DNA of 64,000 nucleotides from Oxytricha trifallax. Its lineage: Eukaryota > Ciliophora > Spirotrichea > Sporadotrichida > Oxytrichidae. Positions 35,011 through 49,600 of the stretch are shown in pieces. The stretch spans positions 62,001 to 126,000 of the forward strand of contig ARYC01016986.1 of assembly GCA_000711775.1 (NCBI GenBank), read 5' to 3'. Numbering within the stretch: position 1 is the stretch's first letter; every line of letters begins with the position of its first letter. The notes under the pieces were generated by a model. It searched no databases, was not told where the DNA came from, and was given only the letters and a program-made list of their open reading frames with translations. Position numbers and translations under genes: made by a program.

Positions 35011-37643
35011 AAAATTTCAAGGAGTATATGTCTCACAATAATTTTTTCCCTATGTATTTAATCAACAAAATAAGCAAAATTTGTGCAAAATATTTTTTAA
35101 AAAAATTACTATCTGGGTGATATAAGATATAAGTAAAAATTTTGTGAGTTTATAATAAAAATAGACATCCCTAAGTTATTTTTATAATAATTAAAAAAAT
35201 ATTTATTCGATAAAATACAAAATTAAACTTATAGTATTTCATGTCCTAAAGCAAGAAAAAGATCTATTTAAAATTATGAAATTGTAAATAAAGATTAGCT
35301 ATCATAAATTTAACTATTATACCTTCTCTTAGCTTCAGGTTATAAATACTATAAAGTTTAGTTATGGATTTTAACGAATAAAAGTTTTTAACATAATGAT
35401 AATAAATAAAAATATATGTTATTCTATAATAAATTCACAAATTTCAAGCTAGATCACTCCCAGTGAATTACTAACAAATTTTATATATAATTTTGTTAAT
35501 TTTGACAAAAATAATTTGCTTATTTTGTTAATTTTTGTTATATATGAAACAAAAATTAATAAGGGTGTGAGACTTGAACAACCAAAATTCCCATCTTGTG
35601 TATTCATAGCAGATCATAAAAGAGTTGAATTGATAGAATACAATTTTCTTGAATAACCTGTTTTTAATGACTGGGGATAAGAAAAGGTCAAAGTGATTCA
35701 TGATTACAAAATTACAATTAATTAGTGAACATTTAATTTATATTAAATAATAAATAAAATTAAATAATATGACTTTAATAAATTTAGGAAGTAAAATAAA
35801 AATTTTATATAAAAAACTTTCTAATATAAATTAATACAGTTTTTAATTACATTTGATCTTGAATTTATATTAAAATTAAAGCAATAAAGAATGAGAATTC
35901 ATAAACCTTAACTTAATTGGTTATATATTTATAACTAATCATCTATTATTTTAATTAGATTTAATAAATTGATATATAGCACGAATAAACTATAAATTTT
36001 AAAATCCTAGGAACACATTCTAGAATAGGAAACTAATTAAATTAAATAAATAATAAATCAAATTGGTATTAGTTAAAGTTGGCTAAATGGGAATATACAA
36101 TCTTGGGCTCATTCGATAGAGAATTCAAAATTAGCTGGATTTATTATTGGCGGTACTATTACTATTTTATTGCACCCTTGGAGTAATTAACTTCAGTTTA
36201 AATCGACGACATAATATTTAGAATTTTGAGATCCAATAAAATAAACTGAAGTTAATTACTCCAAGGGTGCAATAAAATAGTAATAGTACCGCCAATAATA
36301 AATCCAGCTAATTTTGAATTCTCTATCGAATGAGCCCAAGATTGTATATTCCCATTTAGCCAACTTTAACTAATACCAATTTGATTTATTATTTATTTAA
36401 TTTAATTAGTTTCCTATTCTAGAATGTGTTCCTACAATATTTATCGTGATTTTAATACCTCTAAAATACTAATTCATTTAATTCTTAGTAATTAAATAAC
36501 TTCCTATTAAATTTACTTTAATAACTTTTGTGATCCTAATATATTTTAATATATCACAAATTTTTTACATACATAAATTATTTTAATTTATAAAATTTAA
36601 TTCAATTAATGATTTATAATATCTTTACCTTCCTATTAATAATTTACTACTCTAAAATCTACATAAATATTTGAAGAAATAAATTTCTCTAATATATTTA
36701 TTTTTTTATATTTAATATTTTTCACTGAAGTACAAGTTTTAGAAATTTTTAATAATTAAATATAGAATTAATTACTATACGTTCATTAAAAATAATTATA
36801 ACCAAAGAAAATATTAAATAAAAATAAAAAATAAATTTCACTATCTTACTATTTATTAAAGAAAAAGAGCAAGACTTATCATTAAAATAATAATTTTGTT
36901 ATGAGAAACTACAAAAATAAATTTAGAATCATATAATTAATTAACTGGTTTATTGATTAAACTTTTTTAAATATTTAAGTTATTTTGCCCATTATTTTTT
37001 ACCGATTAATTATTTAAATATAAAATAATTATCTATTTTTAATACACATTTAAGCTATTATTTGTATTTGACTTTTTTAAATATAATTTCACATATATAT
37101 ATAAAACCCCATGAATTTCTTAAGAATTAAGATAAGGGGTTACAATTGATTAATTAAGAATTATTATTATATTGGCTAAAATCAATTAAAAATAGCGTAA
37201 AAGATAATATACACACCCTGATTGGTTTATTTTATATGGAAAATTATTCGAGCCAATTGCTTTAATTATTAGTCTAAATAGATTAAATTTACACCAATAT
37301 AATAATAATTCTTAATTAATCAATTGTACTCCCTTATCTTAATTCTTAAAAAATTCATGGGGTTTTATAAATTATAAAACCCCATTAGTCAGTTAAGAAC
37401 GAAGATTAGGAGATAAGAACAATTAAATTAAAATATAATTATTATTGGCGTAAATTAATAATGTTTGGGCTAATTATTAAAACCATTGGCTCAATTAATT
37501 GTCTCTATAAAATAAACCAATCAGAGGTGAATAAATTTTATTTTAGCCTAATTATAATTAATTTCAGCCAATAATAATTATAATTTTAATTTAATTGTTC
37601 TTATCTCCTAATCTTCATTCTTAATTGACTAATGGGTGTTTAA

Positions 37644-37685
<42 letters not shown>

Positions 37686-40600
37686 TTAGTAATATATGAA
37701 ATAAAATCAAAATTTTTTATATTTAAAAATATATCTTTGTTATTTCATCATCATAAAATAATAAAAAATAAATATAACAAAAAATACATTTTTTCCTAGT
37801 GAGTATGACAAAATTATAGCATTAATAATGATGAGCGACTCATATACAATAATTGTAAACAAAACACACGATGAATGTAGTTATCTAGTAGTGCAGTAGA
37901 AAATTTAATGAATTTTAAATTAAATCTATTTTTTTAAATTTAAAGTCTTAAGTTTATTTATTGTTAAATTTAGTTATATTATTATAAAATTATATTTAGT
38001 GCAGAACTTTGATTTTATATAAGCTCCAAAACTTTTTAAACTAGAGACTAAAGTGACTGTATATGTAGTGAATGAAGAAAAAACATTGCTGTTCCTTAGC
38101 ATTGAAGATTGTATTAAAGTCTTTGATTTAGTGAACATATGCTTCATTGAAAGCTTATCAATCAAAAATGATGAATATGGATAGCCATTAAATTAAATCT
38201 TAAATAAATATATATATATCATAACATTTAATAGAATAAATTAAGAAGGAATTATTTTTTTTAATAAATATGAGAATTAAAAAGAACAATTTTTAAAACA
38301 ATTCTAACCAAATTTCTCAAGCGGTCTTTTAAAACTGATATTTGATTTGCAAGAGATTTCATTAAATAAATTTCTTTGTTCCAATCATTATCCTTGTAAT
38401 AATACCATTAAATTCCCTTAAAATTTTAATTGTTTATCTTCAACCTATTTTGATGTTATAATAAAATATTATATTTAAAAGTAATAAAATTTAAACATTT
38501 ATATTTTCATCGCTAAAGCCAAATTGATCAAGCTTAATTTTTCCTTTTTTTTAAGAAAAAAAATCAATAATGATATTAGATAAAATATAGATTCATATAT
38601 ATTTTAATTTAAATTAATTAAAAATTTAAGAGGTAAATTTCCTGCCTCTAAGTATCAAGCCCAAACATTTAAAAGTAAATTATACTAAACTATTTATTTT
38701 TTAAAAAAATTATTATATTTAAAAGCTCATATTTATCATTTGTCAAATTATAAATTGAATAATATTTTACAATAATTATTTAAATTGATTATATATGTTA
38801 CTTTAAAAATATGTTTGAAATTTTATCTAGATATAAAAAAAATTCATGTTAAAAATATGAATTATTATATCTTAATTAATGATATATTTTCTAAGAAATT
38901 TGTATTTTTGTAAGGGGAAGGAAACTTCAAATTGGGGGGGGGCACATAATGTACCCAACAAAAATTTAAATATTTTAATTATTTTAAAAATATAATTGAT
39001 TTAAGTTTTTATTTTATCTTTCCTTTATCGATAGTAAAATGTAGCTTGTTTTGAGGATAAATGAAAAATCATTAGAAGGAAATATTGAAGCTTCAAAAGC
39101 GGTACTATTAATATTTAAATTTATATTTTACACTAAGTTTTAATAGATAATTAAATTATTTTTCCAAAAGTAATTAAATTATTTAAATCTATATTTATAT
39201 TTTATATAACAATTAAATATTAACAGTTGGAATGAAAAATAATGAATGGAAATATACTTCAAAAATGATTTTAAACGATTTTTATGAATACAAAATGAAT
39301 GCTTTAATGGGAGATATTAAAAACTCAGAGTCAGTTTTTAAGGAATCGTTTGAAGAAGAAGATGAGCCTCCTAGTAAAGTAGAATTTGAAGTGGCAACTG
39401 ATAATTCAACAAATATCGTAACACATGGAAGATATGTTAAAAATAATAATATTTAGGAAAAATTTATCATTATACCGTATAAATCTCTTTTGCAATAAAA
39501 AATAATTGTAATGAGAGAAGATTAAAAATTCAAATAGTTCATGATTTTTCATTTTTCTTGATAATTTGATAAAAATGAAAATTTAGTTCTTTCCTTAAAT
39601 GTTTATCATTATTGTGTTAATAAATTTATACTTTTAAAAATTGTATATGAAACCAAGGAATTGAGGTAATTCAATTGTGCAATTATTTCATTCAATTCAA
39701 AAATAGTTACTCCGAATAAGATTTGGGATTAACATTATTTTTTTATTTACATATGCTGTTTAGAATTTTAGTAAGGTTGTGAGGATATAGTGAATAAATT
39801 AAGCATTAATAGACACCTCTTATCATAAGAACTTAATCAAACTAAGGGTTTGTGATATTGACTGTGCAATTTAATTGAACTTTGCTTAATAATTTATAAT
39901 CTAGATATTCCTAGAAGGCTATTTATTCAACTATTCTTTTAAAAAATACATTATCATTGATCTATAAGAAGTTTATCATGGATTAACTTCATTATTTACA
40001 TTAATTGATCAAATGGAGATGTCCATAGTTAGAGAATAGCAGAAAATAATATAATAAACTCAATAATTTGAACTCGATTTAATCTGAAACAAATGTTATT
40101 ATTAGAAATTCAATTGAATGTAATTAATAAACTATATTATACTTTTTATTTAATAATCAGATTTTGCTAATTCTCATGTCCTTAAAAAGTATCTTCGGAG
40201 AATCATATAATATGAGTAACTCTAAGTTTGACTATTTCTTAGTTGACGGACTCTAAGAGCAAAGACTGCCAACTGAAAGAGTTGAAGTGAATTATCTGAA
40301 CCAAAGATATGACATATTTTGTGACATTGACTAGTAGCATGTTAAAAATAAATATTATAAATTAATAAACAATTTATATAGAATTATAAATCAATCATAA
40401 TTATATGGCAAAATAGATTGATAAATTTCTGAAATCATTTATGAATTTGGTCAGTATAAATATTATCAAAATGTATATTAGAACAAAGTCTAATTATTTT
40501 TAAAATATTTAATAGTGATATATAAACTGTATTTATTATTTATTAATAATTTAAACTTAATATTAGGTAAAATAAAACTGCTTTAATATAAACTCAAAAT

Positions 40601-43600
40601 AGAGCTTACTAGATAATGATTAATATTTATACCCAGTCTTTTATTAGGAATAATTATGAATTAGAATAATTTAGATTTGATTAAAATTAACAATGAGTGT
40701 TTATTAATTTAAAAAGAACTTTTAACCTTGTAATTTTAACTATAAATATACTTCTATTATTCAATAATTTAAATGAAAATTTTATTATTACAGTATAAAA
40801 AGTAATAAAGTATTAGTATTCTCAATTTTTATTTTTTTTAAATTTAAATTTGATATAAAGTTAAGTCAATTTCTCTATTTTATTTTATTCAATTAGTTTA
40901 ACATTAAGGTTATATTATAAACTTTAATTTTAATCAATGATATGTCATTTTTAAGGCATAAAATTATTATGAGTAAATTATTTATAATTTAGGAATTAGC
41001 TGAATTCATTTTTTTATATATTTAAGTAAAATAATAAAAATTATTTTTAATTTAATTTTTAAATCTTTAATTTATAAAAAAACTTTATTCGATACACTAA
41101 TAATTTACTACTAAGTAAAAAATATAATGAAATTTAAATAATTTTTATATAACAAATTATTTATGAAGTAAATTTTAAACAATAATAAAAAAAATTTTAA
41201 GGACTTTTAAGTTAATAAAATTTATAGATAAAAATTTTTAAAAATAAATATATTAAAATTACAATATAATTTCTAAGAGATTAAAATAAATTAAACAAAA
41301 TTTAATGAATCCACAATAAATTTTTGGGTTTTTGGGATACTTTTGTTCAACAATAATTTTATACAGATGACATTGAGGCTTTACTATCTTTGAAAAGAAT
41401 GGATGACCTAGAAATAATAGCGATGCTAAAAAGTGTTGGAGATATTTCAAAATTTTTAATGCACTATCCTTAGATTGGAAATCTGATCTCAATTATTGCA
41501 CACAGACCAAGAATCTTACAATATCTAATCAAACACCTTGAACTTTAGGATAAGTCAAAAATACCAATGCTGATGTACTATGTTCAAGAATAGTCTCCTT
41601 TTGATAAAGTCACTTAGAGCAATTAATTTTAATCTAAAACTTCAATAAATAGATAAGAATTTGATAAGGTTATGTGTTCTCCCCGAACACCCCTCTCCTC
41701 ACCCCCAAACCTAGTCCCCCCCCCACCTCCATATAAATATTTTTTTTCTAAATAATTTTTTTGCGCTGCGGGCAGCTATACTTTTAATGATTTATTTTTA
41801 TTAGTTACACTACGTCTGTCAACCTTTTTGTATGCATGCTCCGATAGAAAAATATATAAAAATCAAAACAATTAAAAATTTTTATTATAATAATAAATAA
41901 TTTTTTTATAAGAAAATTCTATGTAACATTCATATTTTTGTACTTCTAATAAGTTAACCATAAAATTCTAAGTAAATATATCTTACAGAAAATAAGGAAT
42001 ATTATGATTAACTTAATAGAAGTACAAAAATATGAATGTTACATAGAATTTTCTTATAAAAAAATTATTTATTATTATAATAAAAATTTTTAATTGTTTT
42101 GATTTTTATATATTTTTCTATCGGAGCATGCATACAAAAAGGTTGACAGACGTAGTGTAACTAATAAAAATAAATCATTAAAAGTATAGCTGCCCGCAGC
42201 GCAAAAAAATTATTTAGAAAAAAAATATTTATATGGAGGTGGGGGGGGACTCGGTTTGGGGGTGAGGAGAGGGCGGCTCGGGGTAAGGGGTGAACAGTTA
42301 TGATTAAAAGTTCTTATTAAATACTTTAATTTTTATATAAATTTGCATCTGAAAATAAATATACTTTCTTAAAGTGAGCAGATTCATCGTTTGGTACTTC
42401 CATTATTAATTCTATGTTCAAAAGAGATCCATAAAGTAAAATTTAAAATTAATTCAAGCAATCTTATTTGTACTCAATATTCTATATTACCTGTCAAAAA
42501 ATTTTTCAAGTCCCACAGTTATTAGTAAATTTTAAGAAAATTTTAATTTTTTTTCAAATGTTATAGGAATTTTCGATGCATATCCTGTATGTGAATATAT
42601 AAATTTTTTTATTAAAATCTTTTTTTTAAGAATTTTTTTGGTATATAAACTCAGAACTTAATGATGTTATGATTAATTGAATAAATATGCAAGACTTTAA
42701 AAAATATGTTTTGAAATACACAAAAAAACAAGGTTTTAAAAATCTTAATGAAATTTGAAAGATCTCAAGAATTAAAACACTTGATCTTTTAATGCTTGAG
42801 AAGTAAACTAGTACTTTGATCTATATGATTATTTAAAATAATTAAAAATGTGTTTATATCTAAATTTAAAATAGAATAATTAACTATATCGCATAATCCT
42901 TTTCTAAAATACTTAAATGCTTATTTGAGTGTTGAATAGATTTTAAAAGATTTTTAGGGAATTTTAATTTTTACTTACTTTATTAGATCTAAGTTTATTA
43001 TTTTCGTTTCTTTATAATTTATTGATGGATTAATAAAGGATGATTTTTGTAATTTATAATTAGTTCATTTACATAAATAAATCTAACATTCTTATCAAAT
43101 AATTAAATTATATCGAATTTGATTCTCTTAACATAATAATTAAATAGGCTTTCAGTGAATTTTAATTTCTTAATAAATAGAATACTACATAATATGAAAA
43201 TTTATATACAATTCTTTTTAAATAGAATTTAATCAAAACAAAAGAAAATTCATTTTCATAATAATCAATCAATTATTTATGAAGAATACTATTTATGCTT
43301 TAGTAAATTATCAATAGGACCTATAATAAGCATATTTTAATTGTTAGTTTATTAAAAAGCATTCTACACAAAATATATGGATTTATTTTATTTAAGTTTA
43401 AATAAATTATATCTATAATTTTTTTAAAAATTATTATAAGATTGAAAGAAAATTTATTGAGAACAATTTTTAATATTATCCTTACAAAGTATTGTAGTTA
43501 AAATTGTATTTTTATATTGTAATTAGGTAAAGAGTATAACTTATCTATTAGAAATCCTCGTTAGATTCTAAAATCATCATAGCTTCAATCATTTCATTGA

Positions 43601-46600
43601 TAAGAACTTAATTTCATTAATAGAGAAGCAAATTAATCTTAACGATTATTTTGAGAGCAATCAAAATCCCAAAAACATTTTTTAAATAGATAATTTATTA
43701 ATTTTAAATTCTAATATTTACTTTAAAAAACTCAAGCCTAATTCTTAATCTTTTATATACTATTTTTTCATTATTTTGTTCAATCTAAAATTAGTTTTTT
43801 TATTTGAAACAAGTCATAAAAATCTATTAATCGAAGCAATTATAAAATATGAACCTTTAGAATATAAATAAGCAATTACTTCATTTAAACAAAGTTGAAT
43901 TTACTAAATTTAATAAAATTATTTTAATTTTACTCCACTTAATGTTTCTTAAAAAAATCATATCAGATTTTATTTGAAAATAGAAATGAAAAACTTTTAT
44001 GATTTAAGTATAATGAATAAATTTTATTCTAATGAGTTATTAGTCTTTAATGTTGCTTAATACCAGATATTTACGAAGGTATTGAATTTCAATAAGATTA
44101 ATGGCAAATAATTAAATATTACAATAATACTCATCATTAAATTAATAAATGGGATTCTTAATCTCCCAATAATCAAGATAATTAAGGATTGTTTAAATTT
44201 TATCATTTTATAATTAAATCAAGATAAACCATAAAAACTTCCAAGACTTGCATTAAACCATTAAATCTTTTACTTATATAATTAAATTATGAAATAAATT
44301 TATTAATTCTTTTAAGTATTATATTTTTTATTCTTTTTTTCAATATGAAAATAAAAAATATTGAGATTATATTATGATGACAAAATACTTATCTTGAGTC
44401 TAAAATAAACAAGCTCTCCAAAAGATATTCTTGAAAAATATGATGAAATATTCAATGAGCATCTTGACTATTATATATATTTATATATAAAGTTAAAAAT
44501 AAATTGCTAAAATTTGAGTTTCTTTCACAAAAATACAATTGAAATTTAAAATATATTTTTAATCAATTTGAAAGATTCAAAGTTTTATCGGTAATAATCA
44601 AGTCAAGCATATTGCTAAAAAATGAATGAATATTTTATAAATAGATTGATAATTTTATTAATTTTAATGTTTATAATAGTAGTAACCAATCGAGTATTTC
44701 TTGGTAAATCTTCCAGACACATTGACAAATGAACCAAGGAAACTTATGGAAGTCCTTTCACAAACTGAAACAATGGAGCTTTTTGAGACATTAACAATAA
44801 ATTCCTAATAATTTATCATTAAAAATCTCAAATAGAGTCAATTAATTGAAATTAGTGTACAAGTATTTTACTATTTATTTATAACTTAATATGGTAGTGA
44901 AGAAATTTACATTTATTTGGAAGATTATCTTATAAATTTTATATTATTGAAAAAAATTAAAATTATAGAATCATTATACTATAACAAGAATAATAGGTCC
45001 AATTAAAGTCTAATTAAATTCATTATAAAAAAATTTAACATTTCGTATGAAATAATAAAATTAATATTTTAATATATTGATTAATTTTAATTTAATTTAG
45101 CAATAATGATTTTCTCAAATTATATTTATTTGAGAATAAAATTTGATCTTGTTAAGTTTAAATACAAAAAAATATATCAATAATTATATATCATAGTTCA
45201 ATCAATGAATTTCTAATTATATTTTTTTATTTATGCTTAATATATATATAAATAAGAAAATTATATTTCAGAGAGTGAATTCGAAGCATTATACAATTTA
45301 ATATAAGTGCATTATTCGTTTATTAAAAAGTTTTCCATAAAGATTTTTAGCAAAATTATAAATCATCAAGTATTATATTTTTCTCATTTATTTGCAGTAA
45401 ATATAATAAAATAAATCACAATCTAGCATATATTTTTTAATTTTAAGTTTACTGATAAACGAATTTTTGAGGTTTAAATCTAAACCATTATAAATTTCAA
45501 GTGGAATACCTATACCAAGTCTTTCTTCTAGACACAATTCAATATCTTCCTCATATTTTTAATTTATTTTTAAAATAACTAAGTAGAGATATTTGTAAAA
45601 TTAAAAATTTGTTTAGAGTTAATAATTTATATACAAAGTAAAAAAAATGAAAATATATTTTAAATAAGTGCTTTGAAATTATTTAATTTAATGAGTGCGA
45701 TATATTTTAGTAAATTAATTGATTTTATAAATATCTACTCTTAATTATTATTTTAAATTCATTTTAAGACAGTCCCTACGTTCAATTATACATAAGATTT
45801 CAAGTCTTTATAATTTTTTTTAGAAAAAAAATAATTTTTTAGTATTAAAATAATATAATTTATATGCATATAAGAAATTCCTTGAAAGTTTAATTAAATT
45901 TTCTTAGAACTTGCTTTTTTAGGCGGAAGTATAAGAAGTGAATAAAATATTTTTATTCATATTCTGCTTGTCTTTTATGATTGAAATCCTTTACTCCTTA
46001 ATTTTAGTAAACAGAAAAAGTGACCCTATAACTGATGATAGAGACCCAATAGTTTAGTACTCTCTAAAGTCTGTTTCAGGACTAGTTTTAATATACTTTT
46101 TAGTATATGAATTCAGACAAGCTGCCAAGTAAGAAGATTACATGAAGGAAATATGGAATTTCTTCGACTACTCGCTCATAATTGCTTACGCTCTTTTATA
46201 AGAGCATTACAATTTATTTGAAATTAAAGATATTTAAAAATTTACTTCAGTTAAAATAGTCTAATATATATCAATGTCATACTATATTTTTTAAACCTAA
46301 ATAATCCCCATTCCACGAACTCCTAAAATACCCTATTTTAAATGAAATTTCTTAATCTAAAAAATCTAGAATTTAAAAATATAGCAGTGCATTATAATAT
46401 AGATTTTATTTTTATAATAAACTTTATATATAAATTATAATAAAAGTGAAATAAAAAGAAAAAGTTTTACTAAATTTTCATCAGTTAATTTACCTTAAAA
46501 TTTGATCTTTTAAATATATTTTAAAAATATTAAATTTTAATAGATAAGATTCATTATTTAGATATTTTATAAATTTAAAAAAATTTTTAGACATTGCTTT

Positions 46601-49600
46601 TTTATAAATTAATTTAGAAACTCTCTCAAAAGTTTAAAAAATTGACCTGTAAAACTCTACAAAAAATGAAAATTGTCATAGTTATTATATAAAATAAATC
46701 TCATTTTATATTTTAATATATGATAGTTAAATTTAATTTTTCCATATTATTTTTATTTGAACAAAAGCTGGTCTAGAAGCTGCTTATCCTTATGAAGACT
46801 ACATTTAACAAATTAAAAATTGCTCTCTAACATATTTAAATTTTAGCATTTTCTTTTTTAAACCAGGCTATATATATTTTAAATGGTTAAAATAATTAAT
46901 ATTTTCTTATAGGCATTACAATATTATAAATAAAAGCATTTATTTCATTTTAGTTTGTAAATTTTTATTATAATAACTTAAAAAAAGAATAAAAAAATTA
47001 TGTGAATAACTAATAAGGTAAAATTATAATATATTATATATAGTTTTAATTCATAAAATATTCCAATAATGGTAAGAACATTGTTTAAATAAATTGCTTA
47101 AATATTTAATTAAGTATTGTTTCAACCAATTGTTAATTAAATAGTGGAAAAAAAGGTAAAGGCTATTTTTTAAATCAAAAAGTTTATAATTTATTTTTAA
47201 AAAAGTAATTTCATTTTTCAAATAAAAAAGAAATTTAAAGAATTAATTTAAAATTATAGTTTTTTTAAATTTCATTAGATTTTAATAGTAAATCTAGAAT
47301 TACGAGTTAAAATAATTTGAAATTTTTCACTTTAAATTATTTCAAAAATTTATGATTTTAATATAATAATTTTTAACATTCTAAATAGATTTTAAATAAA
47401 AATATTTATTAATGCTTTACTTATATTATAATATCAACTAGTTTTTCTGATTTTAATTAATAAATTGAAGGATATTAGTTTTTAATTGTTATACTAAAGC
47501 TAGTTATTGCTTATATAAAATCTATGAGCTAAACTGAGAAATACTTATTAAATAGAATTAATCATTTTTTACTTAATCTCATTAATATAGTCTTCCTGAC
47601 ATTTTTGAAGATAAACTTCTTCTTAAGAATCTACGATGGGTTCAGTTTCTTGGTATCCATGATGGCAGCAGTGTTTGTAGACCTTAAGTATTTCATAGGT
47701 TTCTTCGTAATCTTTATCTTGCAATTCGGTCTTGTGTTTGCCATTCTATTTGATGCAATTTCAATAGAAGAATATTAAGGTATTGGAATATTTGCTTACA
47801 TCATGATGGCATTCAGAACATCATCTGGAGACTTCAATGTTGATTCGTATAAAGATCAATCATCTGCACTTGTCATATTGTATTGAAGTTAAAATATTGG
47901 AAAATTTCAATTATAAAAATCAATAAATTAACATATTATTAATGGATATATTGATATTTACAATTTAATTAATTATGGAAATTCAATTAAAATTGTAACT
48001 ATAAATATTTTATTATTTTGCATTTTTAATATATGAAAATAATTTTTTAGCTTTATAATAATAAAATGAATAATTGACTTTAGCTGATTTCATTTAAATT
48101 ATATTATAAAAAATTTTTTAAATTACTGATAGAATATTTTTATTGCTTATTAATATAGCCTTTATTGAATTTATGAATAAATTAAACTAATATTTCAAAT
48201 AAACATTTAATTAAATTTATTTGAATATTTTTCAATTTTAATAATAATATCCTGGATCATTTGGATTATTTTTAAAACAAATATTTCTTACATTACTTTA
48301 GATATATAAATAAAAAGCTGTGAATCTATTTAAACTTTATTTAAATAAAAAATAAGTTAATGTTTAACAGCAAAATTATATTTAAAAAAAAAACACATAG
48401 GATAAAGAGTTCATATCATTTATTTTTTGGAATGACTCAAATCCAAACACAAACTTCTAATATCCCATTTATATTAAAATCATAAATAATTTCATAAAAA
48501 AATTAAAAATGTCAGAAAATATTTATTTAGTTCTAAAATAATTCACTTAAACCTAAATAAAGATCAATACATTATAATTAAAATAAATATATTTATTGGT
48601 AAGAGCAATTTTCTTCATATTCAAATTTATTTTGTTTAAGTTATAATATAATTATTAATAATTACTTTAAAATCTAATAATAAATTACAATGAATACAAA
48701 ATTGAAAAATTAATTAAATTATACTATGATTACTTCTCAATTTTCATATATCAACTTTAGGAATAAATAAAAATCAAATTACTCAAAAATTCTATAAGAA
48801 TTATGAAGCTAATAAATAAAAATCCTATTTAGGTAACCAAACCTAAATTTTCAATAGTATATATATATATATATATACATATAATAAAATTGTTTCATGA
48901 AATTTTATTTAAGAAAAACATAGCTCTTAATTTTTTATGGATTATTGCAGTGATGTTGCTGAATGTGATGTTTATGAATTTCATAATCGCAGTTATTTCT
49001 GAATCTTATGAGAAAGTGATGCAGAAATTAGTTGCTGAAAGTTACAGAGTCAAAGTGCAAATGATTGTAGAAAGAGAATTGCACTTCACAGAAGAAGAGC
49101 TCACTTAAGAACAGTATTTCCCTAAGTATTTGATATTAAGAAGGCCAGTATCAAGTTCAGAGGATGAGAACGGTGAATCAAAATCTCATACCATTTATTA
49201 ATTTGTTTTAAAAAAATTTAATTGATAAATATGGGGTTTAGTATATAATTTAAAAATTTTAACTTGTATCATTATTAACAAAGATAAATAAATGAATTGG
49301 AATTTTACAATGTGAAAATAGTGAGAAAGTTTTTAGGCATTTATATTATGTACTAAAATTTAGTTTCTTTGAATATTCGACTCATACTTATGTTCTTAAT
49401 CATCACACTATAACTCCTTTATCTGTTTTATTAGTCATAAAATTATTTAACATTATAAAATTTATTAATTCGAAAATACTTTTATTAAATATTACTCATT
49501 TATAACTATTTTGTAACATTTTCTAGAAAATTATTAATAATCTTATATTTTGTTATATCATGCGTTTTAGATTTTTCAATAAATATAAGGAAAATTTATC

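Noticed and set aside
37974-38165. 63-aa minus-strand ORF
   Set aside because: Antisense shadow of MDS b2.
39052-39054. Apparent premature TGA in channel copy 2 (MDS b3)
   Set aside because: It is in frame only in the wrong reading; the frame FIDSKMQLVLRI is open and conserved in both copies and joins correctly to both neighbours.
41259-41492. 77-aa minus-strand ORF
   Set aside because: Antisense shadow of MDS b6, whose plus-strand reading is conserved in a6.
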